Assembly: GCA_003019535.1 (NCBI GenBank)
Contig: NEXG01000006.1
Location: forward strand, 38,525-102,524
Direction of reading: 5' to 3'
DNA length: 64,000 nucleotides
Source: Candidatus Marsarchaeota G2 archaeon ECH_B_1
GTDB taxonomy: Archaea > Thermoproteota > Thermoprotei_A > Marsarchaeales > Marsarchaeaceae
Both the position numbers and the translations under genes were made by a program. Under the pieces are notes generated by a model that was not told the origin of the DNA, made no database searches, and saw only the letters and a list, made by a program, of their open reading frames with translations. Numbering within the stretch: the stretch's first letter is position 1; each line of letters begins with the position of its first letter. Below are positions 54,464-62,613 of the stretch, in pieces.

Positions 54464-55143
54464 ACAGTGTACACCCCACAAGCGGACCTAAGCTTCTCAG
54501 CGGCCTGCTTAACGTCCCCTGATGAGAATATGGATGAGCCAGCTACGAGTATGTCCACGCCGCTCCCCACAAGCTCAGCCGCATTCTCCTGGGTCACACC
54601 CCCGTCTGCTTCGAGCTCATATGAGTAGGCGTTCTGCCGCCTAATATCGGAGAACCACTTGAATCTCGGTAGCACGGAGCGCATGAATTTTTGACCCGAG
54701 AAACCTGGCTCGACTGACATGGGTAGGATGAAGTCGGCTTTATCCAAGACATCCTCGAGCCAGCTTGGCTCTGGTGTGGAGGGCCTGATAGCGAAGCCGC
54801 ATCTGAATCCCTGCTCCCGTGAAAGATTGAGAAGCATCCTCGCCGAAGAGGCGTCGAGTGATTCGACGTGCACGGATATATACTCGGCGCCCGCCTCAGC
54901 GAACACGCTCACGTATTTGAGGGGGTTAACTATCATAAGGTGCGCATCTATCGGTATACTTGTCTCCGATGCGAGCGCTTTAATGAAGGCTGGCGTGTAC
55001 CCAAAGTTGGGTGCGAAAACCCCGTCTATGACATCCACGTGTATGAGGTCAACTCCCACCACCTCAAGCTGTCTTAGGTCTTCGAGCACGTGTAATGGGT
55101 TGGTTGCGAGTATTGATGGAGCTATCTTAACCAACCTAACCAT
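54460..55143 (-). CDS. rpe: ribulose-phosphate 3-epimerase
   Basis: About 227 residues. Interconverts ribulose-5-phosphate and xylulose-5-phosphate. Motifs: IAPSILATNPLHVLEDL at the start, HVDVIDGVFAPNFGYTP near 36-52 (metal-binding His and Asp), DAHLMIVNPLKYV near 67, MSVEPGFSGQKF near 140 and EADGGVTQENA near 173. ATG at 55143 overlaps the tktN stop (TGATG). It sits between the two transketolase subunit genes. Confidence 0.95.
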   Translation of the reverse strand: MVRLVKIAPSILATNPLHVLEDLRQLEVVGVDLIHVDVIDGVFAPNFGYTPAFIKALASETSIPIDAHLMIVNPLKYVSVFAEAGAEYISVHVESLDASSARMLLNLSREQGFRCGFAIRPSTPEPSWLEDVLDKADFILPMSVEPGFSGQKFMRSVLPRFKWFSDIRRQNAYSYELEADGGVTQENAAELVGSGVDILVAGSSIFSSGDVKQAAEKLRSACGVYTV

Positions 55144-56003
55144 CACCTTTTCTGTAATTCTTCAATCGCCTTCTGAACGGTCTGCTTGTCTGGTACCTTG
55201 CCGTGGTACTCCGACTGCCACTCCATGAACTCCACACCCTTACCCTTAGTGGTGTAAGCCACAATCACAGTAGGCTTATTCCTAACACTCCTCGCCTCGT
55301 CTATGGCTCCGAGTATCTGTTCGAAATCGTAGCCGTCAACCTCTATCACATTCCAGTTAAAAGCCCTCCACTTATTGGCCACTGGCTCAATCGGCATTAT
55401 CTGCTCGGTTAGGCCGTCCTGCTGCACCCCGTTCCTATCCACTATGGCTGTTAGATTGTCAAGTTTGTATTTTGCCGCGGCCATCGCAGCCTCCCACACC
55501 TCACCTTCGTTGAGTTCACCGTCACCCATGAGCACGTACACCCGGTAGCTTTTACGGTCAAGCCTGGCGGCCAAAGCCATACCCACACCCTCGGAGAGAC
55601 CTATGCCTTCGGGTCCACCGGGTATCTCCACGCCAGGCAGCTTAGTCGGGTCGGGGTGGCCCTGCAGTCGGCTCCCCAGCTTCCTCAGGGTTTTGAGCTC
55701 TGACTTGGGGAAGTAGCCACACTCGGCTAGCACGGCATAGAGAAGTGGGGCCGCGTGGCCCTTCGAGAGAAGGAAACGGTCACGGTCAGCCCACCTGGGG
55801 TCGAGGGGGTTATGCACCATTTTAGCGAAGTAGAGCGCAACAACAAGCTCCACGGCGCTCAGAGACCCTCCGGGGTGACCGGAACCAGCCTCTGAAAGCA
55901 TCTCGAGTATGTCCTTGCGTATTTGTCGGGAGATTGCTTGGAGGCGTTCAACCGAAACCTGCCTGTTAGGCTCAGCGAACTGGATTGCTTCCAAGTGGTT
56001 CAC
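55143..56003 (-). CDS. transketolase, N-terminal subunit
   Basis: 286 residues. The thiamine diphosphate-binding half: SGHPGGSLSAVELVVALYF near 42-60, DRFLLSKGHAAPLLYAVLAE near 86, and GDGELNEGEVWEAAMAAAKYKLDNLTAIVDRNGVQQDG split over 160-190, including the GDG...N metal/ThDP motif. GTG start overlapping the kinase stop by 4 bp. Works with the subunit encoded at 53516-54463. Confidence 0.95.
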   Translation of the reverse strand: MNHLEAIQFAEPNRQVSVERLQAISRQIRKDILEMLSEAGSGHPGGSLSAVELVVALYFAKMVHNPLDPRWADRDRFLLSKGHAAPLLYAVLAECGYFPKSELKTLRKLGSRLQGHPDPTKLPGVEIPGGPEGIGLSEGVGMALAARLDRKSYRVYVLMGDGELNEGEVWEAAMAAAKYKLDNLTAIVDRNGVQQDGLTEQIMPIEPVANKWRAFNWNVIEVDGYDFEQILGAIDEARSVRNKPTVIVAYTTKGKGVEFMEWQSEYHGKVPDKQTVQKAIEELQKR

Positions 56004-57025
56004 CTTACCTTCACAGTCCTGTAAGAATAGCCATCCTCGAAAAACCTTGATATGCTTTCTCTCAGGTGAGCCTCGCTTATTTGAGCCCTTGCACCATTGG
56101 TGGCCTCAACGTAGAGGCTCTCCGCCGCCCTGCTTATAAGCGACGCGTAAAGTGGGTTCTTCGAGGTTACATACGCCAAACCGTAGGCAGCCGTCACAAC
56201 ATCTCTAACACCGATAACCTCATGGTAGGGGGACTTAGCTAGTGGAGGCACGTAGGTCACCGAGCTCTGCTCAAATAGGTAGGAGGTGTTTTGGTCGTAG
56301 AGGTACACGCTGCCACACTCTATACGCGTAAGCATGTTGAATCCAAGGTTGCGTATGCTTGAATCGTTAAGGATTTTAACACCCACAGCTTCACTCGCCT
56401 CTCTAACAGTGGTTACAAGGCTGTCGGTATGGGTGTAGTCGAATACGTGCTCTACTTTGGGTCGACTCACAACACACTTTCCAGCCGTCCTAGCCAACTC
56501 AAGCGCCTGATAGATCAGCGAGGATGTTAGCGTGCCCTTATCGTGGTCTGACATCAGCACTAGGTCGGCGCCTTCTAGGCTCTGGGAGAACATCGCTAAG
56601 ACGCGATCCGCGATAGGCCCCTCTAGTGGCGTGCGGTCTTCGATATCTATTCTAAGATACTGCCTCTTACCTACGTATATCCTCCGCTTTACACATGTTT
56701 TTCTCCCAGTGGTTACGACTCCGGATATATCCACACCGCTACTCTTCAACTCACCGAGCAACTTATCCGCATCTTCATCCATCCCAACTGAGCCCACAAG
56801 GGATACGCGGGCGCCCATCCGCTTAAGTATAACAGCCAAATTGGCCGCGCCCCCCGGCCTATACGACTCCGAAGAGTAATCAGCAACCACCACGGGAGCC
56901 TCCCTCGAAAGTTTTCTTGGCTCCGTGTACACAAAGTGATCAAGCATAAGGTCACCCAAAACCACAACACTCTTGCCGTTAAACCCATCAACGAGTGATC
57001 TGAGCTTATCGGCTTCTACCCCCAC
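56000..57025 (-). CDS. PfkB-fold sugar kinase resembling heptose-7-phosphate kinase RfaE1/HldE-N
   Basis: 341 residues. N-terminal GDLMLDHFVYTEPRKLSREAP and RPGGAANLAVILKRMGA are close to the RfaE/HldE kinase pattern. At the catalytic end the usual GAGD anion-hole motif reads GVRD (near 270), so the general base aspartate is kept but the small glycines are not. It heads a five-gene operon with transketolase, epimerase and transaldolase, enzymes that make and use sedoheptulose-7-phosphate. A heptose or pentose substrate is a reasonable inference. GTG start after AGGTGGGGG. Confidence 0.75.
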   Translation of the reverse strand: MGVEADKLRSLVDGFNGKSVVVLGDLMLDHFVYTEPRKLSREAPVVVADYSSESYRPGGAANLAVILKRMGARVSLVGSVGMDEDADKLLGELKSSGVDISGVVTTGRKTCVKRRIYVGKRQYLRIDIEDRTPLEGPIADRVLAMFSQSLEGADLVLMSDHDKGTLTSSLIYQALELARTAGKCVVSRPKVEHVFDYTHTDSLVTTVREASEAVGVKILNDSSIRNLGFNMLTRIECGSVYLYDQNTSYLFEQSSVTYVPPLAKSPYHEVIGVRDVVTAAYGLAYVTSKNPLYASLISRAAESLYVEATNGARAQISEAHLRESISRFFEDGYSYRTVKVR

Positions 57026-57095
57026 CTATACCCCCACCGAGAACTCATACCCCAAACATAGATTTAAGTGAATTGATAAAGTTGTCCATTGAAAA

Positions 57096-57106
57096 CTTTA
57101 TATAAG
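57096..57106 (-). promoter_or_regulatory. TATA box of the pentose phosphate operon
   Basis: CTTATATAAAG on the minus strand. Transcription would begin near 57076, giving a 5' leader of about 50 nt before the GTG at 57025. This differs from the leaderless pattern of most neighbours. A 14-codon ORF from ATG 57089 would start before the predicted transcript, so I do not count it as a leader peptide. Confidence 0.55.
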
Positions 57107-57411
57107 AACATTTTGCTACATGTACTATGTTTTTCATAGATTCATGTTGGCAACACCACAGATCGTGTGGAGACGCCGCTAAGCTGCTTGAGAGCGTGTG
57201 GAAGCTCTTCTTAATAGGCACAAAGACGTGAGGGAACCCGTTAGCCGTCCCCCTCCTTAATAAATACACGTTGGTGTGGTAATCACAGATTCGACGGTCA
57301 ACACAGCTCAACTCTAACGTAGTGGGCAGTGAACCTGCTAAATACTATGAATAATATGACGGGTAGAGGTTTGCTTAGGTGGGCTACTAGGATTGGGGTT
57401 AGGTGGGGGAG
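57107..57411. other. intergenic region
   Basis: 305 bp between the operon promoter and tRNA-Glu with no credible ORF or RNA gene. It is moderately AT-rich, and I see no box C/D motifs that I would defend. Confidence 0.3.
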
Positions 57412-57513
57412 TGGTCCGGCCGGGATTTGAACCCGGGTTTCGGCCTTACTACACCAAGCAGTGCGTTAAGGCTCGAAAGGGCCGAATACTTGACCTGGCT
57501 ATACTACCGGACC
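57412..57513 (-). tRNA. tRNA-Glu(TTC) with 27-nt intron
   Basis: Acceptor GGTCCGG/CCGGACC, discriminator A, T arm CCGGGTTCAAATCCCGG. The anticodon stem halves CGGCC and GGCCG are separated by 34 nt. With a canonical 37/38 intron the loop is CTTTCG-A, anticodon TTC, leaving a 27-nt intron. Mature length about 75 nt. Confidence 0.9.
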
Positions 57514-57642
57514 TGTAGCTACTAGGGGCCTTTTAAAATTTAAGGTTGATGCCCTAGAAACCCCAAATTGCTTACCCAGCAGAGAATGAGCCCATAAACT
57601 AAAGGGTTATAGTTTAATTAGCCGCATAGATGAACTGTTATC

Positions 57643-58308
57643 ATGAAACCCGTGGTATTCCTTAACTTCAAGTCCTACCCCCAAGCGGCGGGTAAGGAGG
57701 GATTGGAGCTCGCTCAAACCGCTTTGGACGTCGCGGAAGAGCACGACGTGGAGCTTTATATAGCACCCCAGTTGGTAGACACAAGCATGTTCTGCTATTC
57801 AGGGATCCCCGTGTTCGCACAACACTGCGACCCAGTGATTGGTAATGGTGGGACGGGGAAGATTAGTATGGAGACACTTACCAAGCTGCACGTTAAAGGC
57901 TTGCTCATAAACCACTCGGAGTACCCGCAGGGCGTGGAGGAGATACTCTTCCTCGTGAGCGAGGCTAGGAGGCGTGGACTGAAGAGCTGCGTCTGTATAC
58001 CAGATGAGAAGCTCCTGGAGGCTTTGAGGAATTCTGCGCCGGATTTCCTCGCGGTCGAGCCGCCAGAACTCATAGGGGGGAACATCTCTGTGTCATCCGC
58101 CAAACCGGAACTGCTCAGCTCGGTTTTCGGGTTTGTAGCAGTCAACATGCGCTCAACACGGGGCATCTGCGGTGCGGGTATAAAGAGTGCGGAGGATGTA
58201 CGTAAAGCTAAGGCGCTAGGCGCCGCGGGCGTACTAGTTGCCTCTGGGTATGTTCTGGCGGATAACCCGAGGAGGGCACTGGAGGATCTAGTTAGTGGCT
58301 TCGGCTGA
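57643..58308 (+). CDS. tpiA: triosephosphate isomerase (archaeal short type)
   Basis: 221 residues, shorter than the roughly 250 of bacterial enzymes as in other archaea. NFKSYPQA carries the catalytic lysine, GLLINHSEYP the catalytic histidine (near 90), and AVEPPELIGG the glutamate (near 138). The phosphate-binding end GVLVASGYVLADNP is present. Its 3' end overlaps the convergent ABCE1 gene by 21 bp. Confidence 0.96.
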   Translation: MKPVVFLNFKSYPQAAGKEGLELAQTALDVAEEHDVELYIAPQLVDTSMFCYSGIPVFAQHCDPVIGNGGTGKISMETLTKLHVKGLLINHSEYPQGVEEILFLVSEARRRGLKSCVCIPDEKLLEALRNSAPDFLAVEPPELIGGNISVSSAKPELLSSVFGFVAVNMRSTRGICGAGIKSAEDVRKAKALGAAGVLVASGYVLADNPRRALEDLVSGFG

Positions 58309-60069
58309 TGGCTCCACTATACTTGACTCGTAGAAGTATTCCCCCACACTCTTCTGTTGGCGATCCAAGAAGCTGTCCTCCTTGTTGGCGCGTGGTCTCC
58401 CCGTCTCCGGGTCCCTCCTGAAGGTTATGTTAACACGGCGGAGAAACTCATTCAGCCCATCCTTTAGGGACGTGGGTGGGTGCACGTTGCCTTGCACCCC
58501 TGGTACACCATCCACGACTATTAGGTAGTCTGAGACATAGTCAATCATTGCTAGGTCGTGGTCTATGACGAAGGCCACTTTGTTGCGGTTCTCAACAGTC
58601 CTTCTTATGGCCTTGGATACGGCCAGTCTTTCCTCCACGTCGAGATAGGCGCTTGGCTCATCGAGCAGGTAGATGTCCGCAGGTATGGCTAGGTTGAATG
58701 TTACAGCCACGCGCTGGAGCTCTCCGCCGCTTAGCTCCTTGACACTCTTCTGCGATAGCTTTTTGATTCTGAGTGGTTCGTATACATCGGTTACGAATAC
58801 CTCATCCTCTAGGGCTTCCTTCCTGAGGTTGAACAACTCTTCCACTGTTCCCTCAAAGTTGGGTCTGAGCGTCTGCGGCTTGTAGCTCACGGTTAGCTTT
58901 CGACCCTTGTAGTACTCTTTGTTTAGAACAGAGTGTATCTGCTTTATGAAAGTGGTTTTACCAACCCCGTTTTCACCCAATATACCCACCACTTTACCAT
59001 TATACGCCACACCCGGTTGAATGGTTAGCTTGAAGCTGTTATCATAGGACACTGACATTGCTCCCCATGAAAACGCTTCTTCGCTTTGGATGAAGGCCTT
59101 GGCGGCGTGCTTGTAGAACACTATTTGATCTGCTCGCAGCCTCATGTTTATGTCGGGTAGGTAGCCAAGGAGCATATAGTTTATCCCGTTCCTCACACCA
59201 TAATAGTTAGAAACATATCCGTACGCTCCCGGCTCACCGTACACAATGGTTATATAGTCAGCCAAATAGTCGAGCACCACCAAGTCGTGCTCCACTACCA
59301 ACACGTATTTCCCGAGGGATGCGAGTCTCCTCACGGCTTTACCCATGATGAGCCTGTCCTTTACGTCTAGGAAGCTTGCTGGTTCATCAAAGAAATAGGC
59401 GTCGGCTTCGCTCTCAATGGTTTTTACGATTACCACCTTCTGTAATTCGCCTCCGCTGAGCTCATCGAGCCTACTAGAGAGAACACTACTCAATGAGAAC
59501 TCATCTATAAGGGGTGAGCCGAGCTTCCCATCCAAGTACTCTTTAACTGTCTGCTGGGTCCTTAGCTGATCCAAGTATTGTGGTTTAACCGCGACCCTTA
59601 GGTTGCCCGAGTAGAGCCCGGAGAAGTATCTTTGAAGCTCCTTGCCCCTAAAGAAGTCCACCACACTCTTTGTAGCGTTGTTATCTGAGCCCAGATTAGG
59701 AATCAACTCACCTGAAAGAATCTTTAGGGCAGTGGTTTTACCCGCGCCGTTTTTACCTATTATGCCAAGCACGCTGCCCTTTTTGGGGGTGGGTAACCAG
59801 AAGAGCACGAAGCCGCTTGTGGGATACTTGTGTACAACTGTGGTTGACCACTCATCGGGTAGGTTGAGAACTGATATGGCTGAGAATGGGCATTTGTTCA
59901 CACAGATTCCGCAGCCAATACACAGGTTCTCATCGATCTTGGCTTTACCTGTGGTCTTATCTATCACAATCGTTTCTGGCTTCGTTCTTTCAACGGGGCA
60001 GACGCGTATGCAGAGGTTGTCGCATTTCTCAGGCCTGCATTGCTCAGTCTCTACAGCGGCTATTCTCAT
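58288..60069 (-). CDS. ribosome recycling ATPase ABCE1/Rli1
   Basis: About 593 residues. Splits ribosomes after termination or rescue with pelota. Two N-terminal 4Fe-4S sites (CRPEKCDNLCIRVCP and CIGCGICVNKCPF, residues 10-65) are followed by twin ABC domains: Walker A GKNGAGKTT (near 108) and GENGVGKTT (near 370), signatures LSGGELQKV and LSGGELQRV, with the hinge between. ATG at 60069 preferred over GTG 60078. Its convergent 3' end overlaps tpiA. Confidence 0.97.
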   Translation of the reverse strand: MRIAAVETEQCRPEKCDNLCIRVCPVERTKPETIVIDKTTGKAKIDENLCIGCGICVNKCPFSAISVLNLPDEWSTTVVHKYPTSGFVLFWLPTPKKGSVLGIIGKNGAGKTTALKILSGELIPNLGSDNNATKSVVDFFRGKELQRYFSGLYSGNLRVAVKPQYLDQLRTQQTVKEYLDGKLGSPLIDEFSLSSVLSSRLDELSGGELQKVVIVKTIESEADAYFFDEPASFLDVKDRLIMGKAVRRLASLGKYVLVVEHDLVVLDYLADYITIVYGEPGAYGYVSNYYGVRNGINYMLLGYLPDINMRLRADQIVFYKHAAKAFIQSEEAFSWGAMSVSYDNSFKLTIQPGVAYNGKVVGILGENGVGKTTFIKQIHSVLNKEYYKGRKLTVSYKPQTLRPNFEGTVEELFNLRKEALEDEVFVTDVYEPLRIKKLSQKSVKELSGGELQRVAVTFNLAIPADIYLLDEPSAYLDVEERLAVSKAIRRTVENRNKVAFVIDHDLAMIDYVSDYLIVVDGVPGVQGNVHPPTSLKDGLNEFLRRVNITFRRDPETGRPRANKEDSFLDRQQKSVGEYFYESSIVEPSAEATN

Positions 60070-60100
60070 CGCCACCACCCATACCCTAAAAATTAGCCAC

Positions 60101-60361
60101 TTACTCTTCCTGTTCTTCTTCTTCCTGCTCTGTGGGTTCGAATGATTCGAGGAACGCCTCTTTTATCTCTTTCTCCTTCTCGGGGTTGACGGGCTCAGTT
60201 TCAACTGCCACCTCAACGAACTTTTTAGGGGGGACCAGTTTCTCCCGTGTTTGCTTGTTCTTAAAAGGCTTCGTGTTACCACATTTAGCGCAGAAGAGAA
60301 TCCTCTTGTTTTTAACTTTTTTGGGTATCATTACCCCTCCACATTTAGGACAATACTCCAA
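60101..60361 (-). CDS. one-ribbon TFS/RpoM-like protein with acidic tail
   Basis: 86 residues. The N-terminal MEYCPKCGGVMIPKKVKNKR and ILFCAKCG form a zinc ribbon (CxxC at 4-7 and 24-27) like the first ribbon of RpoM/RPC11/TFS transcription factors. Normal TFS continues with a second, C-terminal ribbon carrying the catalytic DE hairpin. Here that ribbon is replaced by a glutamate-rich tail (residues 50-86). It therefore cannot stimulate RNA cleavage as TFS does, unless the family assignment is wrong. Confidence 0.7.
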   Translation of the reverse strand: MEYCPKCGGVMIPKKVKNKRILFCAKCGNTKPFKNKQTREKLVPPKKFVEVAVETEPVNPEKEKEIKEAFLESFEPTEQEEEEQEE

Positions 60362-60411
60362 TATAATTACACACTCTTTTTATTATATTGCGTAATTATT
60401 AAATAAAAACC

Positions 60412-60597
60412 CTACTCGAAGTCTTCTGCTTCTTCTGAGATTTCTTCATATTCCCCCTCCTGGGATTCCTCGAAGTCCTCATCCAAGAATTCTTCATCGA
60501 AGTCGTCTTCAAAGTCTTCTTCGTCGAAGTCCTCATCGAAATCTTCATCGAGCTCTTCGTCAGTCTCTTTTTTACTTTTCATACCTACCATCCACAT
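60412..60597 (-). CDS. highly acidic small protein
   Basis: 61 residues starting at the ATG at 60597, which lies about 26 nt after the TATA box TTTATATAG (near 60620-60628 on the minus strand), so leaderless. After MWMVGMKSKKETDEEL nearly every residue is Asp, Glu or Phe in repeats of the DEDFDEEDFEDDFDEEF kind. It has a net charge far below zero and no fold is predicted. It could be a disordered subunit or chaperone-like peptide. The longer frame to 60729 crosses the promoter. Confidence 0.6.
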   Translation of the reverse strand: MWMVGMKSKKETDEELDEDFDEDFDEEDFEDDFDEEFLDEDFEESQEGEYEEISEEAEDFE

Positions 60598-60713
60598 TTT
60601 TGGGTATCGTGCCCAACCTCTATATAAATCCTTCCAAATATAATATAACACTTGCCACGCTTCAGTAGAGTGGCACACACTTATTTCACACCCTATTAAT
60701 TTTTCACTAGCAT

Positions 60714-61253
60714 ATGGGGGAACACACACTACTTGTTTTTACAAGGATGAACAGAGAGGCCAACGCTTACTACGAGTTCCTGGATGCAACCCAAACCCTG
60801 CAGCTACAGGTCGCTCAAACCATTAAGACGCATTCACCCGGCATACTCATACTAAGAGTCGTGTTCGAAGGGGATCTAACCACAGCCCTGAGGGAGGCCT
60901 TCCGAAAACACATCTGGCTGCTCAGGTCCTTGTTAAAGGTGACCAAAGCGGATAGAGTAGTAGATGTTGACGATGAAGAAAGCATCAGCGGATTGTCGGC
61001 GTGGATCAATACATGGCTAAACGGTGCTAAGTATCGGATAACTGTGCACAGAGTAAAGAATCAAGAGACAAAAGCGCGACTCATCCATCTAATCACCTCG
61101 AGCATAGCTGCCCCCGTTGACCTTGAAGCATACGAGCGTGAAGTGATTATGTACCTTGTTGACTCTAAGCTTTACTTAACGCTTGGCTCAGAAAATGAAA
61201 TCTCAATTCAAAAACTAGAGAGCTACGATGACTTTGATAAGAGCTTCAGCTGA
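60714..61253 (+). CDS. THUMP-domain protein (Tan1-like)
   Basis: 179 residues. The C-terminal part (about 105-165) reads RITVHRVKNQETKARLIHLITSSIA, then VDLEAYEREVIMYLVDSKLYLTLG, the THUMP pattern that binds the tRNA acceptor end. There is no attached catalytic domain, as in the Tan1 partner of the tRNA cytidine acetyltransferase. The ATG lies after a TATA-like stretch. Its 3' end overlaps the convergent Cgi121-like gene by 31 bp. Confidence 0.72.
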   Translation: MGEHTLLVFTRMNREANAYYEFLDATQTLQLQVAQTIKTHSPGILILRVVFEGDLTTALREAFRKHIWLLRSLLKVTKADRVVDVDDEESISGLSAWINTWLNGAKYRITVHRVKNQETKARLIHLITSSIAAPVDLEAYEREVIMYLVDSKLYLTLGSENEISIQKLESYDDFDKSFS

Positions 61254-61714
61254 ATCTCGGCTAGCTTAGCGCGCAAACCCTTAGTTGGTGGCCAGTGTAG
61301 AGGTGGGTCCATGGGGTCAACCGTTTGAACGGAGGTTTGTGTATTAACTTCTTCGATTGGGCTTAATTCAAACTCAAACAGGTAGTGTCTAAATTCAGAG
61401 GTATGGTTCTCTGGTGTGCAAATTGTGTACGGGAGTAGCCGGTTGAGTTGGGTTTCACCGGTGAGACACACTAGGAATTCGTACGCAAACTTTTTAGATA
61501 TGTTCTCACCTGTGGACCACCTTAAACATGCGTGGTAGAACGCTGAGTAGATAAGGAGGGTGTCCAGCTCAGCTTGACTGTGGTACAACACCTTTTCAAA
61601 GGTTGAACCGCTTAGGATAGACCCGATGCCTGGCTGGGTGGGGTGCTCACTGCGTTCTTGGAGAACGTGTAAGCTAAATCTTTTTGAGCCTATTTTTATC
61701 TCCGTAGAGCTCAC
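61223..61714 (-). CDS. KEOPS complex subunit Cgi121-like
   Basis: 163 residues. The core AELDTLLIYSAFYHACLRWSTGENISKKFAYEFLVCLTGETQLNRLL near 48-95 matches the Cgi121 pattern (ISK/R...EFLLYLSGERQI). Cgi121 recruits tRNA 3' ends to KEOPS for t6A synthesis. The ms2t6A enzyme at 17.3 kb would act after it. GTG start overlaps the PRTase gene by 41 bp. The last 60 residues are less typical. Confidence 0.65.
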   Translation of the reverse strand: MSSTEIKIGSKRFSLHVLQERSEHPTQPGIGSILSGSTFEKVLYHSQAELDTLLIYSAFYHACLRWSTGENISKKFAYEFLVCLTGETQLNRLLPYTICTPENHTSEFRHYLFEFELSPIEEVNTQTSVQTVDPMDPPLHWPPTKGLRAKLAEIQLKLLSKSS

Positions 61715-62273
61715 CCACCATGGGCCTAATTATCGTGTATAGCTCTGGGTCTAAGCCGATTTCGTTGAGCGCCTGATCGTAGTTGGACGACCCCTGATTT
61801 AGACGTATACCCACGGTTTCAATAATTTCCCAAGGGAAGACAACCCACTCTGTGACCTCTCTAAAATAATAGTCTGGCCAAAAATTGGTCCATGGTTTAA
61901 CATATATTGTGGTAGTTCTACAGATGGCGCCCACCTCTGTCAGCCGATTCTTGATGTAGAGTAGGCTTGAACCAGTGTCTGCCACGTCGTCCACGAGCAA
62001 TATTTTCCTTTCGGTAGCCGCTAGCCGATATTCATCCAAGCTCTTTACCGCCTTTTTTGTAAGGCCCTGATATGAGGATACTTGCATGGAAATCAGCCTC
62101 TTAACTCCGAGAAAATCGCTGAGTATACGCGCGGGTATCCAACCGCCACGGGCTATTCCCACTATTGCATCGAATTCTTCACCACTGCTCTTTATCTTCG
62201 AGGCCACATCCACTAAGCCCTGATAGATAAGGTTCCAGTTCGGCGCTAGAAAGCGCACCAAATCATCCACCAT
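61674..62273 (-). CDS. purine phosphoribosyltransferase-like protein
   Basis: 199 residues of the type I PRTase fold. AIVGIARGGWIPARILSDFLG near 35-55 and the PRPP-binding KILLVDDVADTGSSLLYIKNRL near 90-112 are clear. The C-terminal aromatic part (FWPDYYFREVTEWVVFPWE) resembles xanthine/hypoxanthine-guanine PRTases of archaea. The base specificity cannot be read. It overlaps the MoaD-like gene by 11 bp. Confidence 0.85.
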   Translation of the reverse strand: MVDDLVRFLAPNWNLIYQGLVDVASKIKSSGEEFDAIVGIARGGWIPARILSDFLGVKRLISMQVSSYQGLTKKAVKSLDEYRLAATERKILLVDDVADTGSSLLYIKNRLTEVGAICRTTTIYVKPWTNFWPDYYFREVTEWVVFPWEIIETVGIRLNQGSSNYDQALNEIGLDPELYTIIRPMVGELYGDKNRLKKI

Positions 62274-62532
62274 GCACTACTGGTATAAGGGTGAGCTCGT
62301 CGCCGTCTTTGAGCTCCGCATCAAGCCCACCGATGAGATTCGCATCCACTCCGTTGACTAAAACGATCACTTGATTGGAAATCCTACCATTTCTAACAAT
62401 CCTCTCTAGAACACTTTGATTGAACACGGTTCGCAGCGCCTTAATAAGCGTAGCTCGGTCATCCAGCTCCACCACTTCTTGGTTTGCGCCGTTCTGTCGG
62501 AGCCATCCTAGGGTCTTGGTCTTTACCCTCAA
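62263..62532 (-). CDS. MoaD/ThiS/Urm1-family ubiquitin-like sulfur carrier
   Basis: About 89 residues with a beta-grasp pattern and C-terminal VVHGG. The Gly-Gly end is the thiocarboxylate or conjugation site of SAMP/TtuB/MoaD proteins. Possible client enzymes are molybdopterin synthase or the TtuA-type thiolase at 40.1 kb. The TTG at 62532 has AGGTG 6 nt before it; GTG at 62541 adds three residues. The central region VNGVDANLIGGLDAELKDGDEL is typical of this family. Confidence 0.85.
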   Translation of the reverse strand: MRVKTKTLGWLRQNGANQEVVELDDRATLIKALRTVFNQSVLERIVRNGRISNQVIVLVNGVDANLIGGLDAELKDGDELTLIPVVHGG

Positions 62533-62613
62533 TACGAACACCTGGCGGGTCAGCTTGGCGCATGCTCTTCACTGACATCTGTGCAGGTCAGCATGACATC
62601 ACACCCGCCCAAT

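Noticed and set aside
57045..57089. 14-codon leader peptide before the pentose phosphate operon
   Set aside because: Its ATG lies upstream of the start point predicted from the TATA box.
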